Positions 1 through 12,359 of a stretch of DNA of 64,000 nt are shown one piece after another. Both the position numbers and the translations under genes were made by a program. Within the stretch, counting starts at the first letter, position 1. The number at the start of each line of letters is the position of its first letter. The notes under the pieces were generated by a model, which made no database searches, was not told the DNA's origin, and was given only the letters and a program-made list of their open reading frames with translations. The stretch is from Brasenia schreberi (taxonomy: Eukaryota; Streptophyta; Magnoliopsida; Nymphaeales; Cabombaceae): positions 11,327,001-11,391,000 of the forward strand of contig JAYKKT010000073.1 in the NCBI GenBank assembly GCA_036023115.1. Reading direction: 5' to 3'.

Positions 1-693
1 GTTTCTTCGTGATCTCGTTTCGTTGTAGCTGAACACGAACCAAGTAAACGAGCTGGATACGCGATGCCCATTGAAGTTGAACTGTAACTTTGGAAAACTT
101 TAACAAAGGTCGAATCTTTAAAAATGAAAGAATTGATTCTTTGCTTATATATAGTTAAGGTCGAATAATATGAATTAATTGTATATATAGTTGAATTTTA
201 TGTATTTATATGACAAGCTTATATGAGTCAAAACGAATTAAACATCATATAGTACAAGAAGAGCTTATACAAGCTAAGCTAAGCTGAACCGAACACAATA
301 TTGTCCAAGTTGATCTCACAAAGCCTTAGAAGCTGTCATGTATTCGATTCGTAGAGATCAACACGAATGACATCATCAAAACCCAAATCAAGTCGAACCA
401 CGAAGAGCCGTGAGGAAACGCCTCTTCTTGTCTTGGGAAAAGGAGGTGGGTGGTGGCGTTCAACTTGTGAGTCGACCCCCTAACCAGGTAAGTTCTTGCC
501 CTTTGTGCACCTACGCTCTTTTTCTACACAAACAAGCGACCTTTTCCATTCTCGTTTGGCTTTAGACGGGTTCTGCAAACCGGTAGTTGCCGGTAGCAGG
601 ACGGTGGGACGCCCTTGTTTCCCACATAAAAACGTCCCCCCATTCCCTTGTGACAACTCCCTCCAACGTCTGCCTCATTTGAGAGAGAGAGAA
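1..693. other. Upstream region of the pyrophosphatase gene
   Basis: AT-rich DNA without a recognised gene. From about 480 on it is probably promoter and 5' leader of the + strand gene that starts at 694, with a short GA-rich run just before the start codon. I see no clear TATA box. Confidence 0.4.
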
Positions 694-1659
694 ATGAACG
701 GTGTAGAGATGGAAAACGACCACCAGGCAAACGGGGAGTCCTGCAAGAGCGTAACGCTCGAAGAACTCAAGAAGAGGATGGCCGACTTCGCCAAAGAAAG
801 AGATTGGGAACAATTCCATAGCCCCCGAAACCTTCTCCTCGCCATGGTGACTCTCTCTCTCGCTCTACAGTAGAATATACCATCTAAAGTTACCTGGTTA
901 ATTGGTTATCTTCATTGTTTTCCAATCTTTCTCTTTCTTGGGTTTCTCTTGCTTAAACACAGAGAGAAAGTGGTCTCTTTCTACATCCTTTTTCTGTGGT
1001 TTTGTTTGCTTCCTTATACGATTATATAAGCAGGAACCTCTTCGGTGGTTCTAGATCTTGTTCTTGGGACATCTTTTGCCTAATAATGAACCGAATCCTA
1101 TCTCTTTTTCATCATATTAACCTGGCCTCCTTTGTATCAATGTTCATCTTCTAAACCCATTACATATGTGGACTTGTTACACACAGCTTCTCATATCATA
1201 TATGAAGCTATGGTTATTACCCTTGTACAATTTTGGGGAGTTCTCTTCTTGGTGACCATTTATTTTGTATCATTGCTCAAAGTAAATAGAAGTTTCACAT
1301 CGTCTCATTGCAAAGCACCACAAAAACATTGGAGAGTTTTGTTTTCTGTCTTCTTTGCATGATTAAAAGTTGGTTTTGGGGAATAATGATAGGTGGCGGA
1401 GGTGGGGGAGTTATCAGAGATATTCCAGTGGAAGGGTGAGGTGCCAAAGGGGCTACCAGATTGGAAGAAAGAAGAGAAACAGCACTTGGGTGAGGAGCTA
1501 TCTGATGTTTTGCTGTATCTGGTGAGGCTCTCCGACATGTGCGGCGTCGACCTTGGCCGCGCTGCTCTTCGAAAGTTTGAGCTCAATGCCTTGAAATATC
1601 CGGTCAAGCAGTGCAAAGGGTCCTCTGCCAAACGCGCCCGTTATAACAGCGAACAATGA
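694..1659 (+). CDS. DCTPP1: dCTP pyrophosphatase 1-like protein (MazG-type NTP pyrophosphohydrolase)
   Basis: Two exons, 694-846 and 1393-1659, join in phase at a GT-AG intron of 546 bp and give 139 aa. Enzymes of this all-alpha NTP-PPase family hydrolyse dCTP and modified dCTP to the monophosphate plus pyrophosphate and so sanitise the nucleotide pool; that role is family knowledge. Seen here: the N-terminal helix motif LEELKKRMADFAKERDWEQF (about residues 21-41), then EVGEL at the exon 2 start and EELSD about 28 residues later. Together these give the Mg-binding ExxE...ExxD pattern of MazG proteins. The tail is basic (KRARYNS). The ATG at 694 is preferred because translation from it enters the conserved helix without a stop. 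Both motifs are intact, so the gene looks functional. A (GT)n run follows about 20 bp after the stop. Confidence 0.9.
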
Positions 1660-1674
1660 ACACACACAACGCCG

Positions 1675-1677
<3 letters not shown>

Positions 1678-1706
<29 letters not shown>
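1678..1706. repeat. (GT)n microsatellite
   Basis: About 14 uninterrupted GT units just after the pyrophosphatase stop codon, probably inside its 3' UTR. Confidence 0.85.
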
Positions 1707-1709
<3 letters not shown>

Positions 1710-2199
1710 ATTCAGCCTTTTGATGGTTGTCTACAGCTTTGCAGTTTACTTCATGTGTGTCTATACTCCCTTTCATTTGAGAGTAGAGTCTTCTTTATGT
1801 GGATGTCTGTGGATTTCATGGACACAATCACCTCTCTCTGATTCAGATTAAAGATGGTGCCATCTTCACAGTTTTGGAGCTTGATTCATGCGAGTGTTCT
1901 TTTCTTTACCATCTCTCTCTTTCTAGATATTTGCTGTTGTGGGGGAGGGTTCTTTATGTGGGTGTTTCGTAGGGCGTGCTGATTGCACGAACACCATTTG
2001 GGTGGCATGTTTGAGATGTGATGATTAAACCTTTTGGGTTGCAGATGTGACGAGTCAATGGAGTCTGTCTGTCTCTCTCCTGCGTGTGTCTTTCTCTGCA
2101 GTTTTCAGGGTTGGAAAGGTGGTGTGCGAGAGACGTCTTAGAGTGCAATCTCACTAAAATAGAAAACGTTAGGGAGGGTATGGGTGCTCGCCAAAAACA

Positions 2200-3049
2200 A
2201 GTAGGTGGGTTGGTAGGGCTATGGAGGGAAAGAAGAAAATGTCTTACCTTCTTGAATGCCTATTAATTTTAAGAGGAGAGCGTGCAAACGCTAAAGAAGA
2301 AAAAAACAACCAAAAGGAAATGAGACGAAAGACATCATTTAATATGAAAAAAAGGCTTACATCCATGGAACCGATCTCATCTAATATGGGAAAAGATTTT
2401 TTCGCTTACAAATAATATGAAAAAAAGGCTTACATTTTCAGAAATAATATGCTTATTGGAAAAGAGCTTAGCTGTTGTTGCTAGCTTTTCAGAAAAGAGG
2501 AGATAAGGAAGAAGAAAATTGAAAAAAGGAAAATTATAAAAGACTAAATAAATTGAAAAGGAAGAATTATAGAAGACTAAATGGTGAGAAGCCAAATGGT
2601 GAAGAGAACATGAAAATGTGTTGCAAAAAGGGCGCGCGCCAGGACACACACACACATATATAAATGCACAAACAAACAAATACACAAGTCTTTGGTCTTT
2701 TTGATCAGTTCAAACTTGAACGTTGAAGTTTGAGCTCAACAGTTTCAGGTCAAGCTTACCCATACTCATGCTGGGGCCAAGCCAAACCAGAAGAGCAGTC
2801 GCTCCTGGTACGTTTGATTCTTGTGTCAAGTGAAACGTGTTCTAATAAATTTTTATAGCTTTGTAAGACAACAGAAGGTAATTAACTGGGAAATTAGAAG
2901 ATGAATATTGTTCAGGAAAGAAAATCGAAGATGAATCACCGGAGCATGACGTTCACAATGGACAATGTCCGGCTAACCCGTCTACCCCAATCGACGTTCC
3001 TCAATTCCTCACCATTAACCACCTTGTGTGTCTTTAAGCACAAGTTTCA
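2200..3049. other. Non-coding insert in copy A
   Basis: Purine-rich AT DNA absent from copy B. I see no gene or clear transposon ends. The short open frames here show no family resemblance. Confidence 0.4.
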
Positions 3050-3175
3050 CCCCCAGAGCATTAGCTCAATGGCGGGGTTAGGGCGCTTTGACGCCCTCCC
3101 TCCTGGGAGGGAGTTCGAGTCCCACGTGTAAATGTGTGTTAGGCTTCAGCCTCCCTTTGTACAAAAGAAAGACAC
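3050..3175 (+). mobile_element. tRNA-derived SINE
   Basis: A box-A-like TTAGCTCAATGG near 3061 and a box-B-like GAGTTCGAGTCCC near 3112 lie about 50 bp apart, as in tRNA-derived RNA polymerase III promoters. A tail GGCTTCAGCCTCCCTTTGTAC follows. The same tail recurs near 16230 and, inverted, near 19545 and 37400, so this is a dispersed family and not a working tRNA gene. Confidence 0.65.
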
Positions 3176-4096
3176 TAGACTTCCCAAAGTTTTTTTATTT
3201 TTGGTATAGAGAAATAACTCAAAGGTAAGCATCTCCAGTTCCGGTTAGCCTGGAACCTAGAACCGTAAACGAACGGGCCTGGTTAGGAACCGGCCATGTC
3301 TACTCAAAGGTGTTATGTGGGTAGGGGAATCCTTCCGCGATGTGTTGCTTGAACCCACCATACGCTAAGTGTACAAGGAGAGATCCAAAGCTGGCATGGT
3401 CTGTCTAAGTGCTTGAGTAAGCGATACACTCATGAGAGAGAGAGAGAGAGTTCTACCGGATGCAATGGCTTCGTCGTCGATTGAACCTGTGTTTGCTATG
3501 GGACCAAGTTTCTTTTGCCCATTTTCTGTGTGACTGAGATGAGGAAGATGATGAACCTTGGCTTACGGGTTGGAAGGTGGTCCTATAAGCCACAAGGATA
3601 AGGAGATCTTTCATATAAGATTGGATCTAATCTTGCCCTAAAACCATCTTGGGTATTAGATGACATAGCATAGGACTAACCCCAGCTTCGATGAAAGCAC
3701 AATCGGAGAGATTGATTCATAATCTTATTGAAAATTGTTAGTGGGATCACTAACAAAGCTGATTCGTCGTCTGCAGTAGGTTGCAGTCCAAAGTCCTTTG
3801 TGGGCTTCTGTGCTTCAATCACTTGGCCAACATTTATACCTTTTACACCTCTTCATTGCCGGAGTTGTTTATGTGAGCACAGTAGAAAGTACACTTGAAA
3901 GTTGATGGATAACTGGATTCCTTTAGTTGAGGTATGCTTGAATTGACAGTGATCGCATATTCACGTTTTATGGTCTTCCCAGTTTTAAAAGGTAGCACAA
4001 AGAGCTAGAGCTCGCCCGGCTAGAGGGTCCACTCAAAAGACGTTCGAGTTGTGAAGGTCCTGAGATAGATACTCAGTTATACATATGTGGTAGAGG

Positions 4097-4250
4097 GCAG
4101 CGGCAGATCCACATTGTGGCGGAGTGGGACAACCTTGAAAATTTATATTTCTGTATTGAAATTTCAAAATAAATTGAAAACTTTTAAAGCTCGCTCCATC
4201 TGAATCTGAAATCCGCCCCACCCGAAACAAGTTTCTGGTTCTGCCACTGC
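4097..4250. mobile_element. 154 bp MITE with terminal inverted repeats
   Basis: The ends GCAGCGGCAGA and TCTGCCACTGC are inverted copies with one mismatch in the part compared. TAGAGG flanks both sides (4091-4096 and 4251-4256), a likely target-site duplication. The matching place in copy B (about 14450) lacks it, so it inserted after the duplication. Confidence 0.6.
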
Positions 4251-4540
4251 TAGAGGCCTTGCCTAACCAGGCTCAAAAATGTATGTTTAGGAGATTGGGG
4301 CCGAGCAAAGAAAAAGGTAGTGTTGCTTCTGGCTTTAGGGCAGCCTGAAGTGGGATGCCCCCTTGCTTGTTTTTAAAAGGTTTTGCCTTTAGTCTGATCG
4401 CTCACTGTGGCACTCACTTTTAGGTGGGGTTCGTCAATGAGAGGGCACTTTCTACAAGCAATATTCCTTTGCATCCTTTTCAATTTAAGTCCCCCCAAAC
4501 TGCCTGTGGATGCTTTCTAGTTTGCTAGTTTGATTCCTCC

Positions 4541-4780
4541 ATACTGGAGGATGGGCACCTCACTCTCTCTCACACAAGCGGCATGTATATATATATACAA
4601 CTTTCATATTTTGGTCTAGACTCTCTTCAAGAAGATAGTATAACACTGGATTTGGCCATACTGGAGGATAGGCACTCACTCTCTCTCTCACACAAGCGGC
4701 ATACACACATATTTGTACAACAACTTTCACATTTTGGTTTACACTCTCTCCAAGAAGATGGTATAACGCCAGATTTGGCC
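4541..4780. repeat. Tandem duplication of about 120 bp across the Copia-1 left border
   Basis: Two units start at ATACTGGAGG (4541 and 4658). Each contains CACAAGCGGCAT, a TTCATATTTTGG-like block and GATTTGGCC. The last part of each unit is the first 20 or so bases of the Copia-1 LTR, so the duplication happened after Copia-1 inserted. Confidence 0.65.
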
Positions 4781-5081
4781 ATTCTCAGCAACAAATCTAT
4801 GAGAACACATTATCTTTTCAGATGAAAAACCATTAAACGTATACGTTACCTTTCTCATGAATAAGAATAACAGCTTGTAACGGAAAATCCAGAATCTATG
4901 GAAGTTTTTCTATTATAAATACAATAGTGAATATAATGAAACCGATAGAGACAAACAAAAAACAAAATAAGAGCTTTCATGGAAATCTTTCTAAGTGTAA
5001 ATGTGTAACCCATCTCTCTCACTTTCCTTCTTTTGTTCTTATTATATGTGTCTTCCTTCAGCTCTTCCACTCTCTTCTACA
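4759..5081 (+). repeat. Left LTR of Copia-1 (diverged)
   Basis: It aligns over its length with 10326-10702: shared ATAACGCCAG/GTAACGCCAG start, GCTTGTAAC, GGAAGTTTTT and CTTTCCACTCT-like end. It also shares the block TGGCCATTCT with the LTR start of Copia-2. Borders are approximate; no intact primer binding site is visible after it. Confidence 0.65.
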
Positions 5082-6426
5082 TAAATGAGGACTCTAGTGA
5101 GGATCTTGCACGAGGTACAAAACTTTATAAGGGTGAAGTTAACAGAAATCTTCAAAATAGGTACGCAATTAGTGTCTGAGAAATAAAAAAGAATGAATGC
5201 CGAATTTTTTTTGGGCATAAGGATTTTTCCTTAACGAAAAACCAAAAGCAACAGAGGACAAAAATATACTCAAATGTCCTCTGTTCATAGTTAACAAAGA
5301 AGGGATTAAAAACAAGAAGAAAAAAAGAGAAGATACTACCTTGAATCGTCAGAAAAAGGGGCCAACATACAATTGAAAGCCACTACTATGCGTGACCTTG
5401 AGACTGTCAAAAAAGGAAAGGGGGATCCAGTAAAGAAATTGGCAAAACACTCGGAGAAGAGGATCAAAGGACATATGCCATCGTCTCTCCGACCCCTCTC
5501 TCTAGTCTCTCTCTTTGCCTGTTCTTCTCTCGGTTTTCTTGAGTAAACCCAAAATCGCAGTTTAAAATCACAGTTTTCTCGAAAACTAATGGCAAAAACC
5601 ACGAGTAGAGAATTAAAAAGTTTTTTTTGCCCTTGGTTATTCTAAAAAATAACGAACTGTCACAAGACAAAATTTTAAAAAAATCCACATATTTTAAAGC
5701 CAAAAAAATGTTTTGTCCTTAAACGGGAAAAAGAACAATTATATCATCTGGCACTTTGTGAAAAATACCAAGAAGTAACCTGTTGAATTATGCAGTTATC
5801 CTTAAACATGTTGGATATTCACAAGTATGTCACTGAGCGAAAAGACAATTTTACCCACTATTTTTAGTTAGAATTACAAATTCGAACTAAGTGGTAGAAT
5901 CATTATTTTGTCCCTGATCGGTCTTGAAAACCTATGAAAAATCAGGCATAATTTTACTTTTCTGTCCCTAAACTTTTTTGATAATTACCAAACCAAACAT
6001 ACAAAAAAAATTATTAGTTTACCCTTCCAATTTTAGGGTAATTATAGTGATAGTAATAAGGAGAAAGTTATATATTTGTACCTAAATTGTTTCTGAAATA
6101 ACAAAATCAAAATAAGGTTTATTTCAAAATGGTAATTAAGCACTGTTTGAAATTGTTTTTGGGTACCCAGAGTTATTTCAAGTTCACTACTTGGATATTT
6201 TGCAAATTACATTTTGATGGTTGACTATTATTCGACTTATTTATTAAATATTGCATGTTGAATGTTTCTCTTTTACACGGTCTTACTGTTATTTTTGCCA
6301 AACAATTAAAAATAAATTTTAGAATAATTATATCTGAATTTACAAAAACTAAGAAATTAAACGGTCTAAATTTTTAAATATGTAAAAGACATATCCCGTT
6401 GGCTATTATACTAGAGAGTGTAGATT
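5082..6426. other. Untranslated leader of Copia-1
   Basis: AT-rich DNA without coding content, with repeated phrases of the type seen in the Copia-2 leader (24400-24880). No gene seen. Confidence 0.45.
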
Positions 6427-9400
6427 GTGGAAAACAATTCTGCCCCCACTTTGAATACAATAGAAAAGGTAAAAGAAATATATAAAATATTTCTTAAAGA
6501 TGATATAATATCCAAAACCATAATGTTGACATACATGGAGGATGACCTAATTAGGGTCATTGAGGGATACAAGACCGTTAAAGAGTTATTTGACTCAATT
6601 ACAACTAAATATAACACTATAATCAAGTTATATATCCAAGTATTACTACATAAATATAACTCTTACAAAATGAAAGAGGGAGATAATATAATAGAACATG
6701 TGAACTAGATATTGGTAATGGCTAAAGACTTAGCTGTAACGAAATCGGTTATCCTCGAAGCCATGCAAATATCCACTATCCTAAACAGTCTCCCCATCAT
6801 GGAATATAGTTGTCACCGTCCTTAGATTAGGTGTTGAAACAAATCTTTCTGAATTACCTCTGAAACTAGCAATTGAACAAAAACAAGAAAGAAAACGTAC
6901 TAGTAGCTTAAGATGAGATAGGGTCCAACTCCAAATCCAACAAGAGAAAGAATAAACCAAACAAAAACTTTTATAAAAATAACAAGAAAGACAGACAATC
7001 TTTTAAGAAATCATAGAAAATAGCTTATCGAATTAAGTGTTTCAACTGTGTAAAAAAAGTGGCACTACAAGAAAGATTGTCTCAACAATAATATTGACAA
7101 TGTAAACACTCAACAATGCAACTAAACAAAAAAGGATGTAGTATGCATGGTTTTAGAATGCTTTCAGATGAACCGCCCAATAACTTATTGGTGGATTGAT
7201 TTAGAAGCAACAAAACATATCTCAAAGAGTAAGGAAGGAGATATGAACCTAAAAAAATACAAACTAGGAGAACATCGTGTATATATGGGAAACACTATCT
7301 TCTCATATGTCATTGGGGTTGAGTCCTTCAGGATACATGCACAAGACACACCGATTGTATTAATTGATATATTAATTATATTTTTTATAAGGTATAATTT
7401 AGTTTTGGTCCATGTATTAGTTAACAAAGGTTTTGAAGTAAGGTTTGTCCCTTAAAAGGTAAGTGTGGGGAAGCATGTAATGATAGCTTCTTCTAAACCA
7501 TTTACTGTTTAACATGGATTGTTCAAACTAAACATCAATGAAAATTATAGTTCTTTTGCTTATATAGATTTTACCTTCAATGTTGATGTGAATGTATTGC
7601 ATAAACGCCTACAACATATAGGTCTAAAAAAATTAAGAAAATTATCTAAGTTTGACATGTTGTTTGGATTTTAGGAAAACACTTTTAGTAAGTGTGAATC
7701 CTGAATACAAGAAAAAACGACAAGAAAAATATTTTTGAAAGAAATAACTAGGGCAACAACCCTATTAAAGATTATTTACATTAATTTATGTAAACCATTT
7801 AGAGTTAGATCACATCGAGGTAAGGTTTTCTTCATAACCTTTATTGATTATTACTCGAGATATACATATACATCTCATAAATTTGAGATACTTGAGGTAT
7901 AAAAAGATTATAAGCAGTAAGTTGAGAAATAAATAGGACATACAATCAAAGTCTTAAGATTTGATAGAGGTGAATAGTATATCTCTATAAAAAATTTAAA
8001 ATACTGTAAAAACTTTTGTATTTTAAAATAAAATACAATATTTAGGACAACTCAACAAAATAATATAGTAGAAAGATATAACAGAATCTTATTGAATATG
8101 ATAAGGTCTATGTTAATAGATGCTTCTCTACCAAGAGTATTTTGGGGAGAAGTGGTAAGTACAACTGTTTATATACTAGAGTACTTTGTAAGGTTGTATT
8201 CTCTATCTCATATAAAATGTGGTTTGGAAGAAAACCAAATCGAGGTTATCTTAGGAGGTGGGATCTATCGCATATGTAAAGATCCTTTACTATTTTAGGG
8301 ATAAGTTAGACAATAGGTTTTTAAGATGTATTTTCACTTAATGTCATAAAGATTCTAAAAGATATTGGTTTTATCACAAGGATAATGGATTAATAGAAAA
8401 CATGGATATTGAATTCTTAGAGGAGACTAAGAATGACATCTTTAAGATTGATGATGAATGTGTTGATGATCGAGTATATCTAGATCTATCATCATTTGAA
8501 CCTTTACATAATTATTTTTTTGAATAAATCAAAACTTTAAGTGAATATAAAAGACTTAGGGTCACACCGTCCTATTTAAAGGATTATCAAATTTATATTG
8601 TAAAGAAAGTATGCAATTCGGTGGATTTAGATAAGTTGACTGATAACTTGACATATTAGTAGGCTATTGACTAATCTCAATTGATATACTTAGAAAAAGT
8701 CATGGATAAAGAAATTGAATACATTGATAAAAATCAAGTATGAGAATTGATTGATTTACCAAAAGAAAGAAAAGTCATACTTTGTAAATAAGTTTTTAAA
8801 AAGAAATATAAAGTCGATGGATCAATCGATAAGTTTAAGGTGAGGTTGGTTGTAAAGGGATTCTCATAAAAGAAAGAGATAGATTATGTTGAGACAAATT
8901 CTTCTGTTGCAAAATTTACATTTATAAGGATAATTTTGGTAATTTCAAGATATTATAATTTGAATTTATATCAATTAGATGTAAAAACTACTTTTCTAAA
9001 TAGAGATTTAGATGAAATCATATATATACAACAACTAGAAGGATACATTGTTAAAGGTTAAGAGAATAAAGTATATAGGTTGAAAAAATATTTATGTGAC
9101 CTTAAACAATCACCTCGTGAATAATATTTGACTTTTCAAAATGCCATTATTGAACTTGTGTTTGTGGCTAATGAACTTTACTACTATGTATGTTTGGAAC
9201 AATGAGAGTTACTTTGTCATTGTATCATTATATGTAGATGATATATTATTGATTGAGAATGACAATGAGATGATTGTCAAAACTAAATCATGGTTAAACT
9301 CAAGGTCCAAAATGAAGGATATATGAGAGACATCCTATATTCTAGGAATAAAGATTTCTCGAGATAAGGAATTTAAACTCTTATGTCTAAATCAAGAGAG

Positions 9401-10280
9401 AGATATAGATTATATCCTTAAAAAAATTAAAATGTGTGAATGCAAGTCTACACATACACCCATTATGAAATGAGTCAAATTAAGGAAGACTGATTGTACT
9501 AGTGAGGTTGATAATAAGCCTAATGTTCCTTATGCATAAGTTGTTGGTAGCTTGATTTGGTATCAATTTCGTTATTTGTCTTATAAGTAGATATCAAAGT
9601 AATCCTTGTTGACAGTATTGGAGCTATGAAAATGATTATAAGATATTTTAAAGGAATAAAAGACTTGAAAATATGTTTTCAAGTAGATAAACTAAAAGTG
9701 GCAGGATACTAAGATGGTGACTTTACTGGGAGTAAAGATGACAACAAATCAACCTCTAGACAAATATTTTTATTTGGAGGTAGAAAAAGGTTGTGTAACA
9801 TTATACACAAGAAGATGAGTATGTTGCTTTTTGTATGACTACAACGAATGTCTTTGGATAAGTTGTTTCATACGTGATTTGAAGTTGGATATATGAAACG
9901 AATCAGTTGTCATTTATTGTGACAAGAATGCAACAATTACTCTAATTAAGAGTGGAGTTGATAGCTCCCGAAACAAGCATATAATGGTTAAGTACCACAA
10001 TATTTATTATATGGTTAAGATAAATGATATATCTATATCATATATACCAACTAATGATATGTTGGCTCACCCCTTAACCAAAGGCATAGGATCTTTTCTC
10101 GAAGCATATTGCAAACATGGGTTTGACATTTATTTAAAGTATATTAAATTACATGCTAATAATTATTGTGTAGAAAAGAATGTGTTGTATATGAAAAACC
10201 ACACACTGTGTGTTGATTCCAATTACACTTACAATCATAGCAGACACAAGTTGGAAAAACCTACAAAAAGTAAGAGGTAA
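6427..10280 (+). pseudogene. Broken gag-pol of Copia-1
   Basis: Fragments in several frames. A gag piece contains ILLTYMEDDLI-like and VKELFDSITTKYN (6427-6710). An integrase piece contains SMLIDASLPRVFWGEVVSTT (about 8107-8166). The reverse transcriptase box LYVDDILL is near 9229, and an RNase H/C-terminal piece with MLAHPLTKGI lies near 10050. Many in-frame stops separate them, so it cannot make a polyprotein. Confidence 0.8.
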
Positions 10281-10325
10281 AAACTAGTGTGTTATAAAGT
10301 TTAACTCAAATGGCCAAGCGAAAGA

Positions 10326-10702
10326 CGTAACGCCAGTTTTGGCCATTCTTGGCAATAATTCCATAGAATACAAGAAGACAAGTCATCTTCTTAGATTTCA
10401 TGGATGCATTATCTACTTTAAAGGAAAAATCGTTAAAGCGTATATGTTATAGTTCTTACAGATAAGAATAATGGCTTGTAACAGAAACTCAGACTGAGAA
10501 AAACAAGAAAGACGAAGTTGGTTTTTAATGGAAGTTTTTTCATTATAAATATAGTAGTGGATTCATTGAAAATGATAGAGACAACAGAAAAGGAAACAAG
10601 AGCTTCTCTTGAAATACTTAGGGTAACTGTGTAACTATTTCTCTCCTTCCTTCTTATGTTCTTGTTGTGAGTTTCTTCGGCCTTTCCACTCTTTGTTGCG
10701 CA
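10326..10702 (+). repeat. Right LTR of Copia-1 (diverged)
   Basis: Partner of 4759-5081. It is longer because of two internal insertions (near 10360-10400 and 10485-10530). The many differences between the pair indicate an old insertion. Confidence 0.65.
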
Positions 10703-10963
10703 ACTTAGGACACAAAAGTTCTAATATCCGTGGAAATCTAAAAGTCCCACTTCTCTTTTTGAGATTCAACTTATGAATTGTCATCTTCACATTTTCGGAG
10801 TTTGATTCATGCCAGCTCGCTTTTCATTTTTTGGCATCTCTTTCTCTGTGGTTAGTGAGGGGTAGGGGTGTCCTTTATGTGGGTGTTTCGTTCGGTGAGC
10901 TGATTGCATGAACACCTTTTGATTGGCGTGTTGAGATGTAATGAATAAGCCTTTTGAGTTGCA

Positions 10964-11100
10964 GAGGTGACGAGTCAAATGGATCTAAAGCTAGCTCTCT
11001 CTCTCTTTTGAGTTGCAGATGTGACGAGTCAATGGGATCTAGAGCTCTCTCTCTCTTGAGTTGCAGAATTGAACAGTCAATGAGATTTAAATGCTCATTC
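10964..11100 (+). repeat. Three tandem units with TTGAGTTGCAG
   Basis: A unit of about 55-60 bp (TTGAGTTGCAGA...GACGAGTCAATGG...CTCTCTCTC) occurs three times in a row in copy B and once in copy A (near 2035), so it expanded after the duplication. Confidence 0.65.
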
Positions 11101-11770
11101 TCTCTCCCTCTCTCTCTCTCTCTGCGTGTGTGTCCTCGTCTGTCTGCAGTTTTCAGGAAAGGTTGTTCATGAGGGCCTGTTTTAGTGGAAAAATAGCAAA
11201 AAAGGTAGAATGGCTATTAATTTTAGAGAGAGAATGTCAAAGCTTGCTGCAAAAGGCACATTATAAACATAAACGTACGCGCAAAAAGCGTTTGAAAGTT
11301 TTCTTCGTTCTTTTTTTTGTGAATAAAGTTTTCATTGTTTTTGGTATATAAAAAAAAAATTCAAAGGTTTTACGTAGATGGGGAAATCCTTCTACGGTGT
11401 GTAGTTCGAACCCACCCGAGTCAAGTGCCCGAGGAGAGATCTAAACCCAGCATGACCCGAGCTAAGTCATCGCTCGTATACGATGGCTTCCTCAGTGATG
11501 TGATTGAACATGTGTCCTATATATGAAACCGAATAAAACCTTTGAGCGGTGGGGAACTCAAGAATTTTTTTTAATTAAATATCTTTTAATTTCACGCCCT
11601 CAAAACACTTATCTTTCTATATAAAATAACAACTCAAAAAAATGTTAAGTTTTAAGTGAGACGCCTCCTTCGCCAGGCTTATGAAAAAGGAGAGGTTACA
11701 AACCATCAGGGATATGATATGCCTTATCATGGGACCCTGCAGGAAGAGACCTTTCTTATTCACCATGTGG

Positions 11771-12058
11771 TAGGGGTGAGTATCAATCGGTTAAGTTCAA
11801 TAATCAAACTAAACCAAATTAACCAAGAAAAGAGTTATCCCTGGATTTGAAAATTGAAACCTAATCAAATTTTTATGCTAAACTAAATCAAACCAAATTA
11901 TTTTGGTCATTTCAGTTCGGTTATTTGATTTGAGCTCCATGCTGAATTCCATGTTTGGACACACAAATTGCAAACACCAGTAAATATATATAAACAGTCT
12001 AACAACGTAAATTTTGGTAATAAAGAAAAATTAATCATTTTTCATGAGAGCATCCAAA

Positions 12059-12151
<93 letters not shown>

Positions 12152-12356
12152 ATGTGTGTGTGTGTGTATGTATATAGAAATTTGGCCAGTTCATTATCTC
12201 TTTAGGTTTTGAACTTCAAAAACAGAACCAAACTGAATTAACTAATCTTTTTAATTTTCAAAACCAAAATTGAACTGAACGAAAAGACCGAACCCAAATG
12301 AAAATTTTGGCCAGTTCAATTTGGTTAATCTGTTTTATATTAATTGTGTTTACCCC
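11771..12356. mobile_element. Non-autonomous hAT-like element (probable)
   Basis: It starts TAGGGGTGAGTATCAATCGG and ends near GTTTACCCC, with AACCAAATT/AATTTGGTT-type inverted motifs inside, as in many plant hAT derivatives. It contains the (TA)n array at 12061. No clean target-site duplication found, so the borders are uncertain. Confidence 0.4.
12061..12175. repeat. (TA)n array with a TATG/TG tail
   Basis: About 80 bp of pure TA followed by TATG and TG units. Open frames through it are artefacts of the repeat. Confidence 0.9.
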
Positions 12357-12359
12357 AAT

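Larger units (their letters stand above)
1800..4740. repeat. Segmental duplication, copy A
   Basis: Collinear blocks match copy B (10730-14790) in the same order and orientation: about 1800-2170 with 10730-11170, about 3300-3510 with 11370-11530, and about 3640-4600 with 13930-14750. A shared landmark is GATGTGACGAGTCAATGG (near 2045 and 11020). The copies are clearly diverged. Copy A holds about 1 kb (2200-3280, with a SINE) and a 154 bp MITE that B lacks. It begins just 3' of the pyrophosphatase gene and ends where the left LTR of Copia-1 begins. Confidence 0.7.
4759..10702 (+). mobile_element. Copia-1: decayed Ty1/copia LTR retrotransposon
   Basis: About 5.9 kb between two diverged LTRs. 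Coding remnants run in copia order on the + strand: gag near 6427-6710, integrase around 7600-8200, reverse transcriptase 8690-9480 and RNase H 9890-10280. The peptides closely resemble Copia-2, for example both have SMLIDASLPRVFWGE. Stops and frameshifts occur throughout. It sits exactly between the two copies of the segmental duplication. Confidence 0.8.

Noticed and set aside
3061..3130. tRNA gene at 3061
   Set aside because: Box A and box B are present, but no cloverleaf with acceptor stem can be drawn and the same unit with tail is dispersed in the window; called a SINE.
11656..11850. 64 aa frame with EKGEVTNHQGYDMPYHG
   Set aside because: The first half looks protein-like, but it runs into a hAT-like repeat and nothing joins to it.
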